Source of the DNA: a virus
Virus record (IMG/VR): IMGVR_UViG_3300030117_004190
Location: 1 to 27,227 of that record
Reading direction: 5' to 3' (one strand)
DNA: 27,227 nucleotides
The translations under genes and the position numbers were made by a program. The notes beneath the pieces are model-generated. The model made no database searches. It was not told where the DNA came from and saw only the letters and a list, made by a program, of their open reading frames with translations. Below are positions 1 to 5,822 of this stretch, in pieces (the stretch's first letter is position 1; each line of letters opens with the position of its first letter).

Positions 1-2
1 CT

Positions 3-203
3 GTTGCAGATGGTGGTATTGGACCTAATACATTAAAAACACTTGAAGAGTATATACGCCATCATGGATTAGAAACAACGATTGAAAATTACAAAGATAT
101 TAGACAGGCGTTCTATCGTAGCTTATCTACGTTTAATACTTTTGGAAAAGGCTGGACAAGAAGAAACAATGAAACATTAGAAGCTGCATTAAAAATGATT
201 TAA
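3..203 (+). CDS. GH108-type endolysin, C-terminal part (5' end outside the window)
   Basis: This is an open frame from the window edge to TAA at 201-203, 66 residues, lacking its start. The visible part reads as the peptidoglycan-binding domain that closes glycoside hydrolase 108 muramidases (PG_binding_3 type): DGGIGPNTLKTLEEYI, then FYRSLSTFNTFGKGWTRR. The 'FYRSL...F..FGKGW..R' signature is characteristic of that family as I recall it. In such enzymes a catalytic Glu near the N-terminus cleaves the glycan backbone; that region is not in the window. The gene runs rightward, which fits a lysis gene at the end of the late transcript. Its last 15 bases overlap the 3' end of the opposing gene at 189-380. 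Family recognition is by eye. Confidence 0.8.
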   Translation, partial: VADGGIGPNTLKTLEEYIRHHGLETTIENYKDIRQAFYRSLSTFNTFGKGWTRRNNETLEAALKMI

Positions 204-380
204 TAAATATGAATAATTTGGGTCTTTCATCTCATTCCACCATGTGTCTAAGTCATCACCAGCAAGACCTTGATCGTTAAAAATTTCAATTACTTTTTCT
301 AGTTGTTCCTCTGTGGCAAATGCAAACTCAGACATTTCATTTTTTGCAAATTCTACTAATTGTTCAATTGTATATTTCAT
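189..380 (-). CDS. Small acidic protein of unknown function
   Basis: 63 residues, starting MKYTIEQLVEF and rich in Glu and Asp, probably helical in its first half. I do not recognise the family. The ATG at 380 sits 4 bases after the Shine-Dalgarno GGAG, and that GGAG lies inside the last codons of the upstream gene, so translation is probably coupled. It is the last gene of a three-gene leftward unit (712 to 189). Its 3' end overlaps the converging endolysin by 15 bases. Confidence 0.6.
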   Translation of the reverse strand: MKYTIEQLVEFAKNEMSEFAFATEEQLEKVIEIFNDQGLAGDDLDTWWNEMKDPNYSYLLNHF

Positions 381-396
381 GTTATTTGTTCTCCAT
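378..396 (-). repeat. Coupled stop/RBS/start junction, copy 1
   Basis: Leftward reading ATGGAGAACAAATAACATG: end of one gene (MENK, stop), with GGAG placed as Shine-Dalgarno for the next ATG. 18 of 19 bases are shared with 6349-6367. Confidence 0.6.
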
Positions 397-579
397 CTTT
401 GTTAATTGTGTATGATTTGATCCATCATTATCCCAATATGCTATGTATGGTTCTTCACCATCTATGCTGCAATCAATGTAAAAAACTTTATTATCTATTG
501 TTATGTAGCAGCTTTCATCAGATGAAATTTTAATTTCTGGAATTATTTTATGTCCAAAAGCATATTTTTTATTCATCAT
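382..579 (-). CDS. Small protein of unknown function
   Basis: 65 residues (64 if the second ATG at 576 is used); the sequence looks beta-rich (CYITIDNKVFYIDCSIDGEE). No family is recognised. It starts within the stop region of the 47-residue gene upstream (ATG at 579, stop of the upstream gene at 569-571) and ends MENK followed by TAA. Its last codons contain the GGAG that serves the next gene. The same MENK/stop/start junction recurs at 6349-6367 in another leftward operon. Confidence 0.6.
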   Translation of the reverse strand: MMNKKYAFGHKIIPEIKISSDESCYITIDNKVFYIDCSIDGEEPYIAYWDNDGSNHTQLTKMENK

Positions 580-712
580 TATCCCTTTCTTTAATTTTTT
601 CAGCTGTAATCAAGTCTTCTAAATCTGTTTGTCTTTCACCTGGTTCATGGCTAATATCAGCCATGTCAAACAAATCTAAAATAACTTTTTTGGGGGTTTC
701 GGAGTTATTCAT
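569..712 (-). CDS. 47-residue acidic miniprotein, first gene of the 712-189 unit
   Basis: ATG at 712, preceded by a strong Shine-Dalgarno GGAGG with 6-7 bases spacing, runs to TAA at 569-571. The product begins MNNSETPKKVILDLFDMADI and is strongly acidic overall. It overlaps the start of the next gene by about 11 bases, as is typical of compact phage operons. A promoter with a TTGACA box lies about 20-45 bases upstream. No family is recognised; the coding call rests on the ribosome binding site, the tight overlap and the promoter. Confidence 0.6.
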   Translation of the reverse strand: MNNSETPKKVILDLFDMADISHEPGERQTDLEDLITAEKIKERDNDE

Positions 713-730
713 TTTATTACCTCCATAACT

Positions 731-759
731 TATATGGGGTCTGTGACATATATTGTCAA
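731..759 (-). promoter_or_regulatory. Leftward promoter for the 712-189 unit
   Basis: Reading leftward, a perfect -35 box TTGACA (759-754) is followed after 17 bases by CATATA (736-731); the same segment offers ATATAA at 18 and TATAAG at 19 bases. The operator palindrome at 744-758 overlaps the -35 box and the start of the spacer. It lies just upstream of GGAGG and the ATG at 712. Confidence 0.6.
744..758. promoter_or_regulatory. Operator palindrome 1 (TGACA-N5-TGTCA)
   Basis: TGACA TATAT TGTCA, a perfect 5-bp-arm palindrome around a symmetric spacer. The 20-base context CTGTGACATATATTGTCAAG (741-760) matches the one at 7001-7020 except in the central spacer. It overlaps the -35 box of the leftward promoter, a classical repressor position. 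Confidence 0.65.
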
Positions 760-817
760 GCTTTGTAAAAAAAATATTTAATAATATATTTAAAAGGTGT
801 TAAAATTATTAACCATC

Positions 818-1018
818 TTAACTTGAGCCACTATTATTGTGGCTCTTTTTTTCTTTTTCTATAAATCTTTTTGGTACGTATGGTAAAGTTATACCCCTGT
901 GTTTTTCTTTTTTGTGTTTGTCATTGTATGACCATCTACACTCAGGGGCGCAATATTTTTTATTTGGCTGTGGAGAGTAAAAAAATGACCCACAGTTTTC
1001 ACAAACTTTTTTATTCAT
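818..1018 (-). CDS. Cys4 zinc-ribbon protein
   Basis: 66 residues. The N-terminal half shows four cysteines in two pairs, CENC (residues 6-9) and CAPEC (residues 23-27), separated by a short loop with a KKYC context, as in small zinc ribbons that bind nucleic acid or protein partners. The C-terminal half is lysine-rich. It is the last gene of the leftward recombination operon and overlaps its upstream neighbour by 8 bases. Its 3' end holds a hairpin that works as a terminator in the opposite direction. The metal-binding role is inferred from cysteine spacing only. Confidence 0.65.
   Translation of the reverse strand: MNKKVCENCGSFFYSPQPNKKYCAPECRWSYNDKHKKEKHRGITLPYVPKRFIEKEKKSHNNSGSS
825..852 (+). 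terminator. Rightward intrinsic terminator inside the 3' end of a leftward gene
   Basis: Perfect 7-bp stem GAGCCAC / GTGGCTC with a 7-base loop, followed on the + strand by seven T (846-852). Leftward, the hairpin is not followed by a T tract. It should therefore stop rightward read-through coming from the endolysin side before it reaches the recombination operon. Confidence 0.7.
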
Positions 1019-1217
1019 TTTGTAAATTTTTTTGAACGTGTTGTATGTCTTTTTGTTTTCTTAATTGCATAGCAGCACGTAAAGAATTAAGTGCTAATCT
1101 TTGTAAATGATATTCATCCTCAACATTTACAACGTACCTTTTTCCATCAATTAAAATGTTTATGTGTGTAGGATGCGGATCAATATAAATATTTTGATTA
1201 AAAAGGTACTTGGTCAT
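1011..1217 (-). CDS. Small basic protein of unknown function
   Basis: 68 residues, MTKYLFNQNIYIDPHPTHIN, then IDGKRYVVNVEDEYHLQRLA, ending in a helical Lys/Gln-rich tail. I do not recognise the family. Its start overlaps the end of the SSB-like gene by 20 bases, in another frame, so the codons for the SSB acidic tail also encode its first residues. It lies in the recombination operon between the SSB-like protein and the zinc-ribbon protein. Confidence 0.6.
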   Translation of the reverse strand: MTKYLFNQNIYIDPHPTHINILIDGKRYVVNVEDEYHLQRLALNSLRAAMQLRKQKDIQHVQKNLQNE

Positions 1218-1617
1218 CTATATCATCCTCTTCTTTTATAACATCTGAACTAGAAAAAATTTTATCAATATCATCATCTTGTATTTCAACTTTGTTTTCT
1301 GTTGGCAATGTTATAGGTGTATCAAATGTCTTTTGTTTATAATCAAAATTAGGATTGTTTGGATATAAGATGCAACTTGTCATTTGTGTGTAATTAGCAA
1401 CGTCATTTGTACCATGCTTGTCTTGCAAAGATATAGATAAATAAACGTCATGTTTAACCATAAGATCTAATATTTCTTTTATCTTTTCATCATATCTAAT
1501 ATCATCTTTGTTTTTTAATTTTATCCATCCTGACGATGCAAGAACATGACCTTGAGGATTAGGATTTAGTTTTGTATTATTATTGTTTAGTTGTGGTTTT
1601 GTTGCTTTAAAACTCAT
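1198..1617 (-). CDS. SSB-like single-stranded DNA-binding protein
   Basis: 139 residues. The clearest feature is the C-terminus: an acidic stretch (EEDDIDDQVPF, residues 129-139) ending in the Pro-Phe tip that bacterial and phage SSB proteins use to recruit partner proteins. The middle (roughly residues 28-90, SGWIKLKNKDD to TSCILYPNNPNF) could be a compact OB fold, but it does not look like canonical E. coli-type SSB. The first 25 residues are Asn- and Gln-rich. The gene lies directly behind the Rad52/Erf-like annealing protein (TAATG junction at 1617), the expected neighbourhood for an SSB. The SSB role is inferred from tail and context; the fold is not verified. Confidence 0.65.
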   Translation of the reverse strand: MSFKATKPQLNNNNTKLNPNPQGHVLASSGWIKLKNKDDIRYDEKIKEILDLMVKHDVYLSISLQDKHGTNDVANYTQMTSCILYPNNPNFDYKQKTFDTPITLPTENKVEIQDDDIDKIFSSSDVIKEEDDIDDQVPF

Positions 1618-2336
1618 TATTTATTCCTTCCTTGCTGCACTGCATTTTCTTTAAATGTTTTAAAATTTTTAAATATAGTTTCAATCATTACTTTTTGCTT
1701 TTCATTACCAGCTTTATATAAGTGTATTCCTGTTTTGTAATTTTCGTAATGCCACTTATTAAAATCTTCAACATGATATAAATCTTTTGTTACCTGGTCA
1801 TATTTACCTTTTATCCATTGATCATACGTAAGTGATCCAGCATCTTCATAAGATACAAACTTATCATTTATTTTTTGTACTTGTTTTTTTTCTGGTGGAT
1901 CTTTTTTAACAGCTTTTTGCTTTTGTTCTATCTCATTATTTATCTTTATGTTTTTTTCAAGTGCTGCATTAAGTTCATCAGCTGATGCTATTTCTGTACC
2001 ATGTAAGCCTAAGTTAGCAAGACATCTGCCCCAAGCTGATGACTCTCCATTTTCAATTGCAGATGCAATATTTACACCGCTGTTTCTTACTTCTTCAGCA
2101 TGACCATTAGCAATAACAAAACCATCTTTGTTTGTTATTGTCGCTTTCATAACAATTCTTTCTGGTGTATTTACAAGAATTTCTGTTGTCATGCCATAGT
2201 CAAATCCAAACATTTTTCTAAAAATATTTATCCTATCTTTAACCATAAGATATTTTTTACCTTTAAGATTTATTGAAGCTGTGCCTTTTGTCAGTTGTTC
2301 AGCTTGCTCAATAGCTTTTAAAATATTTTCTTGCAT
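1617..2336 (-). CDS. Rad52/Erf-like single-strand annealing protein
   Basis: 239 residues. Residues 91-122 (ASAIENGESSAWGRCLANLG, then a LHGTEIASADEL segment) match the signature of phage annealing proteins in the Rad52/Erf superfamily, where a 'E..S..GRALA.LG' helix is followed by 'IASADE'. Residues 20-90 look beta-rich, consistent with that core. The C-terminal third is Lys-rich, then has a YDQWIKGKYDQV segment. Such proteins anneal complementary strands resected by a partner exonuclease; a PD-(D/E)XK nuclease is two genes upstream and an SSB-like gene is next. Start and stop overlap the neighbours by one to three bases, implying one transcript. Confidence 0.8.
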   Translation of the reverse strand: MQENILKAIEQAEQLTKGTASINLKGKKYLMVKDRINIFRKMFGFDYGMTTEILVNTPERIVMKATITNKDGFVIANGHAEEVRNSGVNIASAIENGESSAWGRCLANLGLHGTEIASADELNAALEKNIKINNEIEQKQKAVKKDPPEKKQVQKINDKFVSYEDAGSLTYDQWIKGKYDQVTKDLYHVEDFNKWHYENYKTGIHLYKAGNEKQKVMIETIFKNFKTFKENAVQQGRNK

Positions 2337-2683
2337 TACCTTACCTCTAATGTTTTGTAATGTTCATAACCAGCTGGTGTAAGTACCCAAACAATTTCAT
2401 CATTATCATAAGCGTTTTTTCTTTTTACTCCATCTGGATGTTCTTGAACATAAGGTACGCTTGCTCTTGATAAGTCAGCTGTTCTAGGTTGTATGCTATT
2501 TGGATTACCACCAATAATTGCAACTAATTCACTATTTGTTGCGCCATAAAACCCACGTATTTTTAAATGAAAAATTACTTGGTTTGACAATGTTAATCTT
2601 TTTACTTTTGCAAAAGCATCAACAGATGTATCTTTTGGCTCTTTGTGTAATGGTGTATAGTCAAGGTTTAATTGTGAACTCAT
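2336..2683 (-). CDS. Putative winged-helix-like protein
   Basis: 115 residues from the ATG at 2683, chosen because GAGAGGG lies just upstream; a TTG at 2698 would add five residues. The segment QVIFHLKIRGFYGATNSELV followed by PRTADLSRASVPYV and VWVLTPAGYEHY resembles small phage winged-helix proteins: helix, 'GATNSEL', recognition helix, then a wing ending in 'VLTPAG'. DNA binding is inferred from that pattern. It sits between exonuclease and annealing protein, and the exonuclease start-to-stop frame overlaps its 5' end by about 23 bases. Confidence 0.6.
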   Translation of the reverse strand: MSSQLNLDYTPLHKEPKDTSVDAFAKVKRLTLSNQVIFHLKIRGFYGATNSELVAIIGGNPNSIQPRTADLSRASVPYVQEHPDGVKRKNAYDNDEIVWVLTPAGYEHYKTLEVR

Positions 2684-3653
2684 TTTGTACCCTCTCAAAT
2701 TCAGTTTGTTTTGTTTGTGTTTCGTATTCTACTTGATCTGATATTAGTTTGTAATATTCTAAAACAGATGGTGGTTGATGCCAGGCATAATCATTTAAAT
2801 TAGCTGGGTTCATTCCAAGTAACCAAAATTTATTTGGTGCTGCTTTGATTTGCATTTCGATTGCTTTTAATCTTTTTTTTATATCTGCAATAACATCATC
2901 TAAAAAATCATCTTTCATTTCATCGCAAGTATGTTTATTAAAAATTCTGTATTCATCTTTATTAACATACAAGGCAATAGGTGATTTTCCTGTCATCATT
3001 TTAAAACCAGCGAACTGATACAGATTTGGTAAAAGAAATTGTGATGTTAATCTTGATGGTAAGCTGCCTTTTTCAATCCCTGCTTTTGTTCTTTGTGATG
3101 GTTTTGACCATTTAGTCTTTAGATCAACACAATTAATATAGTCTGGTATTGTGTAATATTTTAAATCAAGACCATCAACATAATCAAGAAAGTGTGTTTG
3201 TGCTACAATTTCTTCATTTCTACCGCTAAATATCTCTTTTAGGCCTTCAATAGCTACATTTGTCACTTGAAAAACCTCATCTGCGACCAGCTCTGTTTTA
3301 AGCTTGTCAGAGCCGTCATCCCAATTTCGTGGCTTATAGTTCATAAAATCTTGATATGCATAGTCACAGGCTAAATCTAGGGGTCGATTTTCTAAAAAGT
3401 GTTCGTCACATCCACGTTCTACCGCTTTTCCACCCATCATAGGTGCAGATGCACTACCATTTATATTGTGATCTAAATTTCTTAATGTTTCTCTAGCTAT
3501 TTGTATTTCTTTCGCTCCGCTTTCGTAATGCTTAATAACATTTTTAGCATCCTCGACTAAAGGTCTAACAAAAAACTTTTGAAAAAATACCCAAGACAAT
3601 GGATTTTGTATTGGATTGCTATGATGTCTGTATTCTGTTTCTCTTATATTCAT
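2661..3653 (-). CDS. PD-(D/E)XK exonuclease (RecB/Cas4/YqaJ-like)
   Basis: 330 residues from ATG 3653 (an in-frame ATG at 3665 adds four). The motif GGKAVERGCDEHF (residues 74-86) fits the 'G...H/E' helix that precedes the core of RecB-like nucleases. DYINCVDLKTKW (171-182) fits the PD-(D/E)XK active site, with D171 and D177-L-K179 as likely metal ligands and catalytic lysine. It is followed by a Q-rich helix with LYQFAGFKMMTG, as in phage exonucleases. With the annealing protein and SSB downstream it forms a Red-alpha/beta-like recombination module that would resect dsDNA ends. No clear Shine-Dalgarno is seen; the ATG follows the stop of the 28-residue gene by one base, so coupling is likely. 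Confidence 0.8.
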   Translation of the reverse strand: MNIRETEYRHHSNPIQNPLSWVFFQKFFVRPLVEDAKNVIKHYESGAKEIQIARETLRNLDHNINGSASAPMMGGKAVERGCDEHFLENRPLDLACDYAYQDFMNYKPRNWDDGSDKLKTELVADEVFQVTNVAIEGLKEIFSGRNEEIVAQTHFLDYVDGLDLKYYTIPDYINCVDLKTKWSKPSQRTKAGIEKGSLPSRLTSQFLLPNLYQFAGFKMMTGKSPIALYVNKDEYRIFNKHTCDEMKDDFLDDVIADIKKRLKAIEMQIKAAPNKFWLLGMNPANLNDYAWHQPPSVLEYYKLISDQVEYETQTKQTEFERVQNEFTIKP

Positions 3654-3654
3654 T

Positions 3655-3741
3655 TTAAGCAACATAAATTATAAAAGATACAAATAAGATAACAGCTAGT
3701 GCTGCTAAACATTCTGATAAATAATATTTAAATTTTTGCAT
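3655..3741 (-). CDS. 28-residue single-span membrane miniprotein
   Basis: ATG at 3741, TAA at 3655-3657. The product starts MQKFKYYLSE and continues as one hydrophobic segment (residues 11-28, CLAALAVILFVSFIIYVA) long enough to cross a membrane, with positive residues only before it. GGAG lies about 10 bases upstream within the preceding gene. It fills the only gap in the operon: it overlaps the stop of the upstream gene by 14 bases and ends one base before the exonuclease start. Function unknown; the coding call rests on position and the clean hydrophobic pattern. Confidence 0.5.
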   Translation of the reverse strand: MQKFKYYLSECLAALAVILFVSFIIYVA

Positions 3742-3895
3742 TTGCCTTTTTCTCCTTTTTTTTCTTTTTTTTATTTGCTGATTCAACTGCTGTATTAAAA
3801 ATATATACAAACATACTTTCTCTTTGCGCGTCAGCTATTCTATCAATAAAACCTCTATGTCGTAAAATATTTGTAATTTCTTTATCTTTTGCCAT
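3728..3895 (-). CDS. Small lysine-rich protein, first gene of the recombination operon
   Basis: 55 residues from ATG 3895, chosen because AAAGGAG sits 5-8 bases upstream; the frame is open to a GTG at 3931, but that would start inside the operator. The sequence opens MAKDKEITNILRHRGFIDRI and ends in a run of lysines (ANKKKKKKEKKANAKI). The N-terminal half looks helical. No family is recognised; the basic tail suggests nucleic acid contact. It is the promoter-proximal gene of the leftward unit. Confidence 0.6.
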   Translation of the reverse strand: MAKDKEITNILRHRGFIDRIADAQRESMFVYIFNTAVESANKKKKKKEKKANAKI

Positions 3896-3919
3896 TTTTC
3901 TCCTTTCTATTGATTTGCC

Positions 3920-3956
3920 TTGCAATGACACTAAATGTCATTTATTATTTTTGCAA
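3920..3956. promoter_or_regulatory. Divergent promoter pair between recombination operon and regulator gene
   Basis: Rightward: TTGCAA (3920-3925), a 17-base spacer, then TATTAT (3943-3948), about 46 bases before the regulator ATG. Leftward: a mirror TTGCAA (3956-3951), 17 bases, then the weaker TAGTGT (3933-3928). The two CTTGCAA/TTGCAAG boxes face each other with the operator between them, so one bound repressor could block both directions. Confidence 0.55.
3926..3940. promoter_or_regulatory. Operator palindrome 2 (AATGACA-N5-TGTCATT core)
   Basis: TGACA CTAAA TGTCA; the symmetry extends to 7-bp arms (3924-3942), the longest of the four sites. It lies exactly in the spacer of the rightward promoter and over the leftward -10 box, upstream of the Cro-like gene, so autoregulation is likely. 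Confidence 0.65.
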
Positions 3957-3966
3957 GAAAAAAATG

Positions 3967-3981
3967 TGACATATTAAGACA
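3967..3981. promoter_or_regulatory. Degenerate operator half-site
   Basis: TGACA TATTA AGACA: the left half matches the operator and its flank (TGTGACATAT) matches site 1, but the right half is broken. It lies in the leader of the regulator gene and may be a weak second site. Confidence 0.25.
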
Positions 3982-3993
3982 AAGGTAAATAAA

Positions 3994-4212
3994 ATGACGT
4001 TAAAAGATTATATGCTTGAAAAAAAAATTAAGAGTTATGGAAGGTTAGCACAGCTTTTAGGAATAAAACATAGTAAAATTGTGCAAAGGTGGTGCTTGCC
4101 TTTTGACCATAAAGAACGTGTTATTCCAAGTCCTGTATACATGGATAGGATTATAAAGGCTACACAAGGTGCGGTTATGCCAAATGATTTTTACATACAG
4201 AAAGAAGAATAA
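3994..4212 (+). CDS. Cro/YdaS-like transcriptional regulator
   Basis: 72 residues, ATG preceded by AAAGG at a good distance. A helix-turn-helix is visible in residues 14-35 (SYGRLAQLLGIKHSKIVQRW), and the C-terminal part ends IIKATQGAVMPNDFY, the 'G.V.PNDFY' ending seen in small phage Cro-like and YdaS-type repressors. It is the first gene of the rightward early unit and faces the recombination operon across a shared promoter region. It is the best candidate in the window to bind the TGACA-N5-TGTCA operators; that link is inference from position and from site symmetry, which suits a dimer. Confidence 0.75.
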   Translation: MTLKDYMLEKKIKSYGRLAQLLGIKHSKIVQRWCLPFDHKERVIPSPVYMDRIIKATQGAVMPNDFYIQKEE

Positions 4213-4664
4213 TGCAAGAATTGTATGCATCAGAAGCCCATTTACAGAAAAAAGTATGTCAGTATTTAGATATTGTCTTACCTGATTTTAGCATTTACCA
4301 TCATTCTGCAAACGAGGGAAGAGGTAATAAGGTGCAGTTTTATATGAAGCTTTATTTGATGGGTTTTAAATCTGGCTGGCCTGATTTAGAAATATTTGTA
4401 CCTGATTGCAAACCCATTTTTTTAGAACTTAAAAGACCAGGTAATTACGCAACACCAAAACAAAAAGCCATACACAAGCTTTTAGAATATGCTGGTACGC
4501 ACGTATTTATTTGCAAATCATTACAAGATGTTTATCAATCGCTTGTTAATATTGTGCCATTAAAAAAACATCAAGCAGCTACAAACATGATTTTGCATGA
4601 ACAAACGCTTGAAGCTAACATAAAGAAAATGAAAAGACTGAAAAAAGAAAGAGCAAAAAAATAA
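4212..4664 (+). CDS. VRR-NUC domain nuclease
   Basis: 150 residues. GWPDLEIFVP (residues 55-64) followed by PIFLELKRPG (68-77) and TPKQ (81-84) is the VRR-NUC type PD-(D/E)XK core, with D58 and E72-L-K74 as likely catalytic residues and E35 in the NEGRG helix as the upstream acid. Standalone VRR-NUC proteins in phages are small structure-specific or nicking-type nucleases; the substrate here is unknown. The C-terminal 30 residues are lysine-rich. TAATG overlap with the regulator implies co-translation. Confidence 0.85.
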   Translation: MQELYASEAHLQKKVCQYLDIVLPDFSIYHHSANEGRGNKVQFYMKLYLMGFKSGWPDLEIFVPDCKPIFLELKRPGNYATPKQKAIHKLLEYAGTHVFICKSLQDVYQSLVNIVPLKKHQAATNMILHEQTLEANIKKMKRLKKERAKK

Positions 4665-4864
4665 TGTATCTTGCAACTTTATTATTGGAGTTTGATTCAC
4701 TAGAAGAATGTTTTAAGGCAATACATTTTCTTAAAGAATTTCTACACCATGAGTTTTATAATTGTTCATTACATGATGAAACCTATGCCTTTTTCTTTGA
4801 ACATTGGGCTAGGCACAACCATTTTAGCAAGCCCCCACTAGGTAGACCAGGAATATTGGAATGA
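4664..4864 (+). CDS. Small protein of unknown function
   Basis: 66 residues, hydrophobic and aromatic, with several His and Phe (FLHHEFYNCSLHDETYAFFF). It starts MYLATLLLEFDSLEECFKAI. No family is recognised. It starts in the stop of the VRR-NUC gene and its stop overlaps the ATG of the following zinc-ribbon gene, so it is clearly within the same operon. Confidence 0.6.
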   Translation: MYLATLLLEFDSLEECFKAIHFLKEFLHHEFYNCSLHDETYAFFFEHWARHNHFSKPPLGRPGILE

Positions 4865-5019
4865 GATGTGAAAACTGCGATAGCTGCATTACCTGGCAAG
4901 GCGATAGAGATGCGCACGACATGGATTTTGATCAAGAAAAATATATGTTTGTGCGAGTATATTATTGTAAAAAATGTGGCTGTGTTACACACATATATTA
5001 CGCAAAACAACCAAAATGA
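4861..5019 (+). CDS. 52-residue zinc-ribbon miniprotein
   Basis: ATG at 4861 overlaps the previous stop by 4 bases (ATGA); TGA at 5017-5019. Two cysteine clusters, CENCDSC (residues 3-9) and CKKCGC (36-41), about 27 residues apart, fit a zinc ribbon. It ends two bases before an operator palindrome. Function unknown; roles in DNA or RNA binding are typical of such proteins but not shown. Confidence 0.6.
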   Translation: MRCENCDSCITWQGDRDAHDMDFDQEKYMFVRVYYCKKCGCVTHIYYAKQPK

Positions 5020-5048
5020 TTGACAATCTATGTCATGGTATTTTGTTA
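5020..5048 (+). promoter_or_regulatory. Rightward promoter with overlapping operator
   Basis: TTGACA (5020-5025), 17 bases, then TTGTTA (5043-5048), a weak -10. The operator at 5021-5035 overlaps the -35 box exactly as at the leftward promoters near 750 and 7010. It would drive the genes at 5072 and 5382. Confidence 0.45.
5021..5035. promoter_or_regulatory. Operator palindrome 3 (TGACA-N5-TGTCA)
   Basis: TGACA ATCTA TGTCA, perfect 5-bp arms, inside a short gap between two genes of the rightward early unit, overlapping the TTGACA box. Confidence 0.65.
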
Positions 5049-5071
5049 CAAATGCATTTTAGGGGTTGACA

Positions 5072-5395
5072 ATGCAAAATTCAAATCGCAATAATCCTTG
5101 TTGTAGTAACAATAATAGTTACAACAATAAGCAGTTGAGAAATAATATCCAAAAAATTATTTCTCGAACTGCTAAAAGATGTAATAGCAATTATATTGCT
5201 GCAACAACGGCTAACAACTTGGATAACGAAGAATTACGTATAGAATACTTGCAACAAAAAGTATTAAAGTTATCTGAACGAATGATGTCACGCATTGACC
5301 ATAATAAGATTATTGATCAAGTTATGAAATTAGATACATCACAAAAAAAAGTTTTCTTAGAACAACTATTTAAAAAATTAAATGCTGCAAGGTAA
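5072..5395 (+). CDS. Coiled-coil-like protein of unknown function
   Basis: 107 residues from ATG 5072, chosen because AGGGG lies at 5061-5065; a TTG at 5066 would add two residues. The first 30 residues are Asn-rich (NSNRNNPCCSNNNSYNN), then long helices follow, with ELRIEYLQQKVLKLSERMMS (residues 60-80) and a Lys/Leu-rich end that could form a coiled coil. No family is recognised. It overlaps the next gene by 14 bases. Confidence 0.6.
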   Translation: MQNSNRNNPCCSNNNSYNNKQLRNNIQKIISRTAKRCNSNYIAATTANNLDNEELRIEYLQQKVLKLSERMMSRIDHNKIIDQVMKLDTSQKKVFLEQLFKKLNAAR

Positions 5396-5822
5396 TGTTC
5401 AACAATTAGATTATTGGATTATGGAAGCAGCTGAAACAGAAAGGCGTTTACCACCAGCTTTTCGTAAGCAAAAATTAGCCAGCTGGCCTAGTTATAAAAC
5501 AGATTGGCTTGCTTATAGCGATGTTGTTTATAATCCAAGCTTAACAAAAGCAACAACAGTGCAAATAACAAGATACGAAAAGATATTAGATTTATTAATT
5601 GATTGTTGTAACGAGAAAGATAGACAACTATTGTGGAGTGTAGCACATACATCAGCATTTAGACAACGTGGCCCTAAATGGACATTGTTAGCAAAGAGAT
5701 ACCACAAAGATAGAAGAACGATAAAGATGGATTATTTAGATGCTTTAATACGATTGCATTACAGAATAAAAGAAAAGCAGCCGAAGCTGCTTTATCCTGT
5801 AAATGATGCTGTGTTACATTAA
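5382..5822 (+). CDS. DUF6362-like protein with helix-turn-helix-like end
   Basis: 146 residues. The order MEAAETERRLPPAFRKQKLA-SWPSY, then a middle helix 'ITRYEKILDLLI...DRQLLWSVAH', then WTLLAKRYHKDRRTIKMDYL resembles DUF6362 proteins, where a charged N-terminal 'EAA.T.RRLPP' precedes a C-terminal HTH that looks like a sigma- or terminase-type recognition helix. The role of the family is not known to me; DNA binding is likely. A second in-frame ATG (MEAAETE) could be the true start. The 3' end contains a hairpin that terminates the opposing operon. Confidence 0.6.
   Translation: MLQGNVQQLDYWIMEAAETERRLPPAFRKQKLASWPSYKTDWLAYSDVVYNPSLTKATTVQITRYEKILDLLIDCCNEKDRQLLWSVAHTSAFRQRGPKWTLLAKRYHKDRRTIKMDYLDALIRLHYRIKEKQPKLLYPVNDAVLH
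5761..5793 (-). terminator. Leftward intrinsic terminator inside the 3' end of a rightward gene
   Basis: Read leftward: perfect 8-bp stem AAAGCAGC / GCTGCTTT closed by the stable TTCG tetraloop, followed by TCTTTTATTC. It is well placed to end the leftward operon 6960-5819, whose last stop is at 5819. Rightward, it is only followed by ATCCTG. Confidence 0.7.

Noticed and set aside
3896-3931. GTG start at 3931 for the first gene of the recombination operon
   Set aside because: It lies inside the operator palindrome and the promoter; ATG 3895 has a good AAAGGAG.
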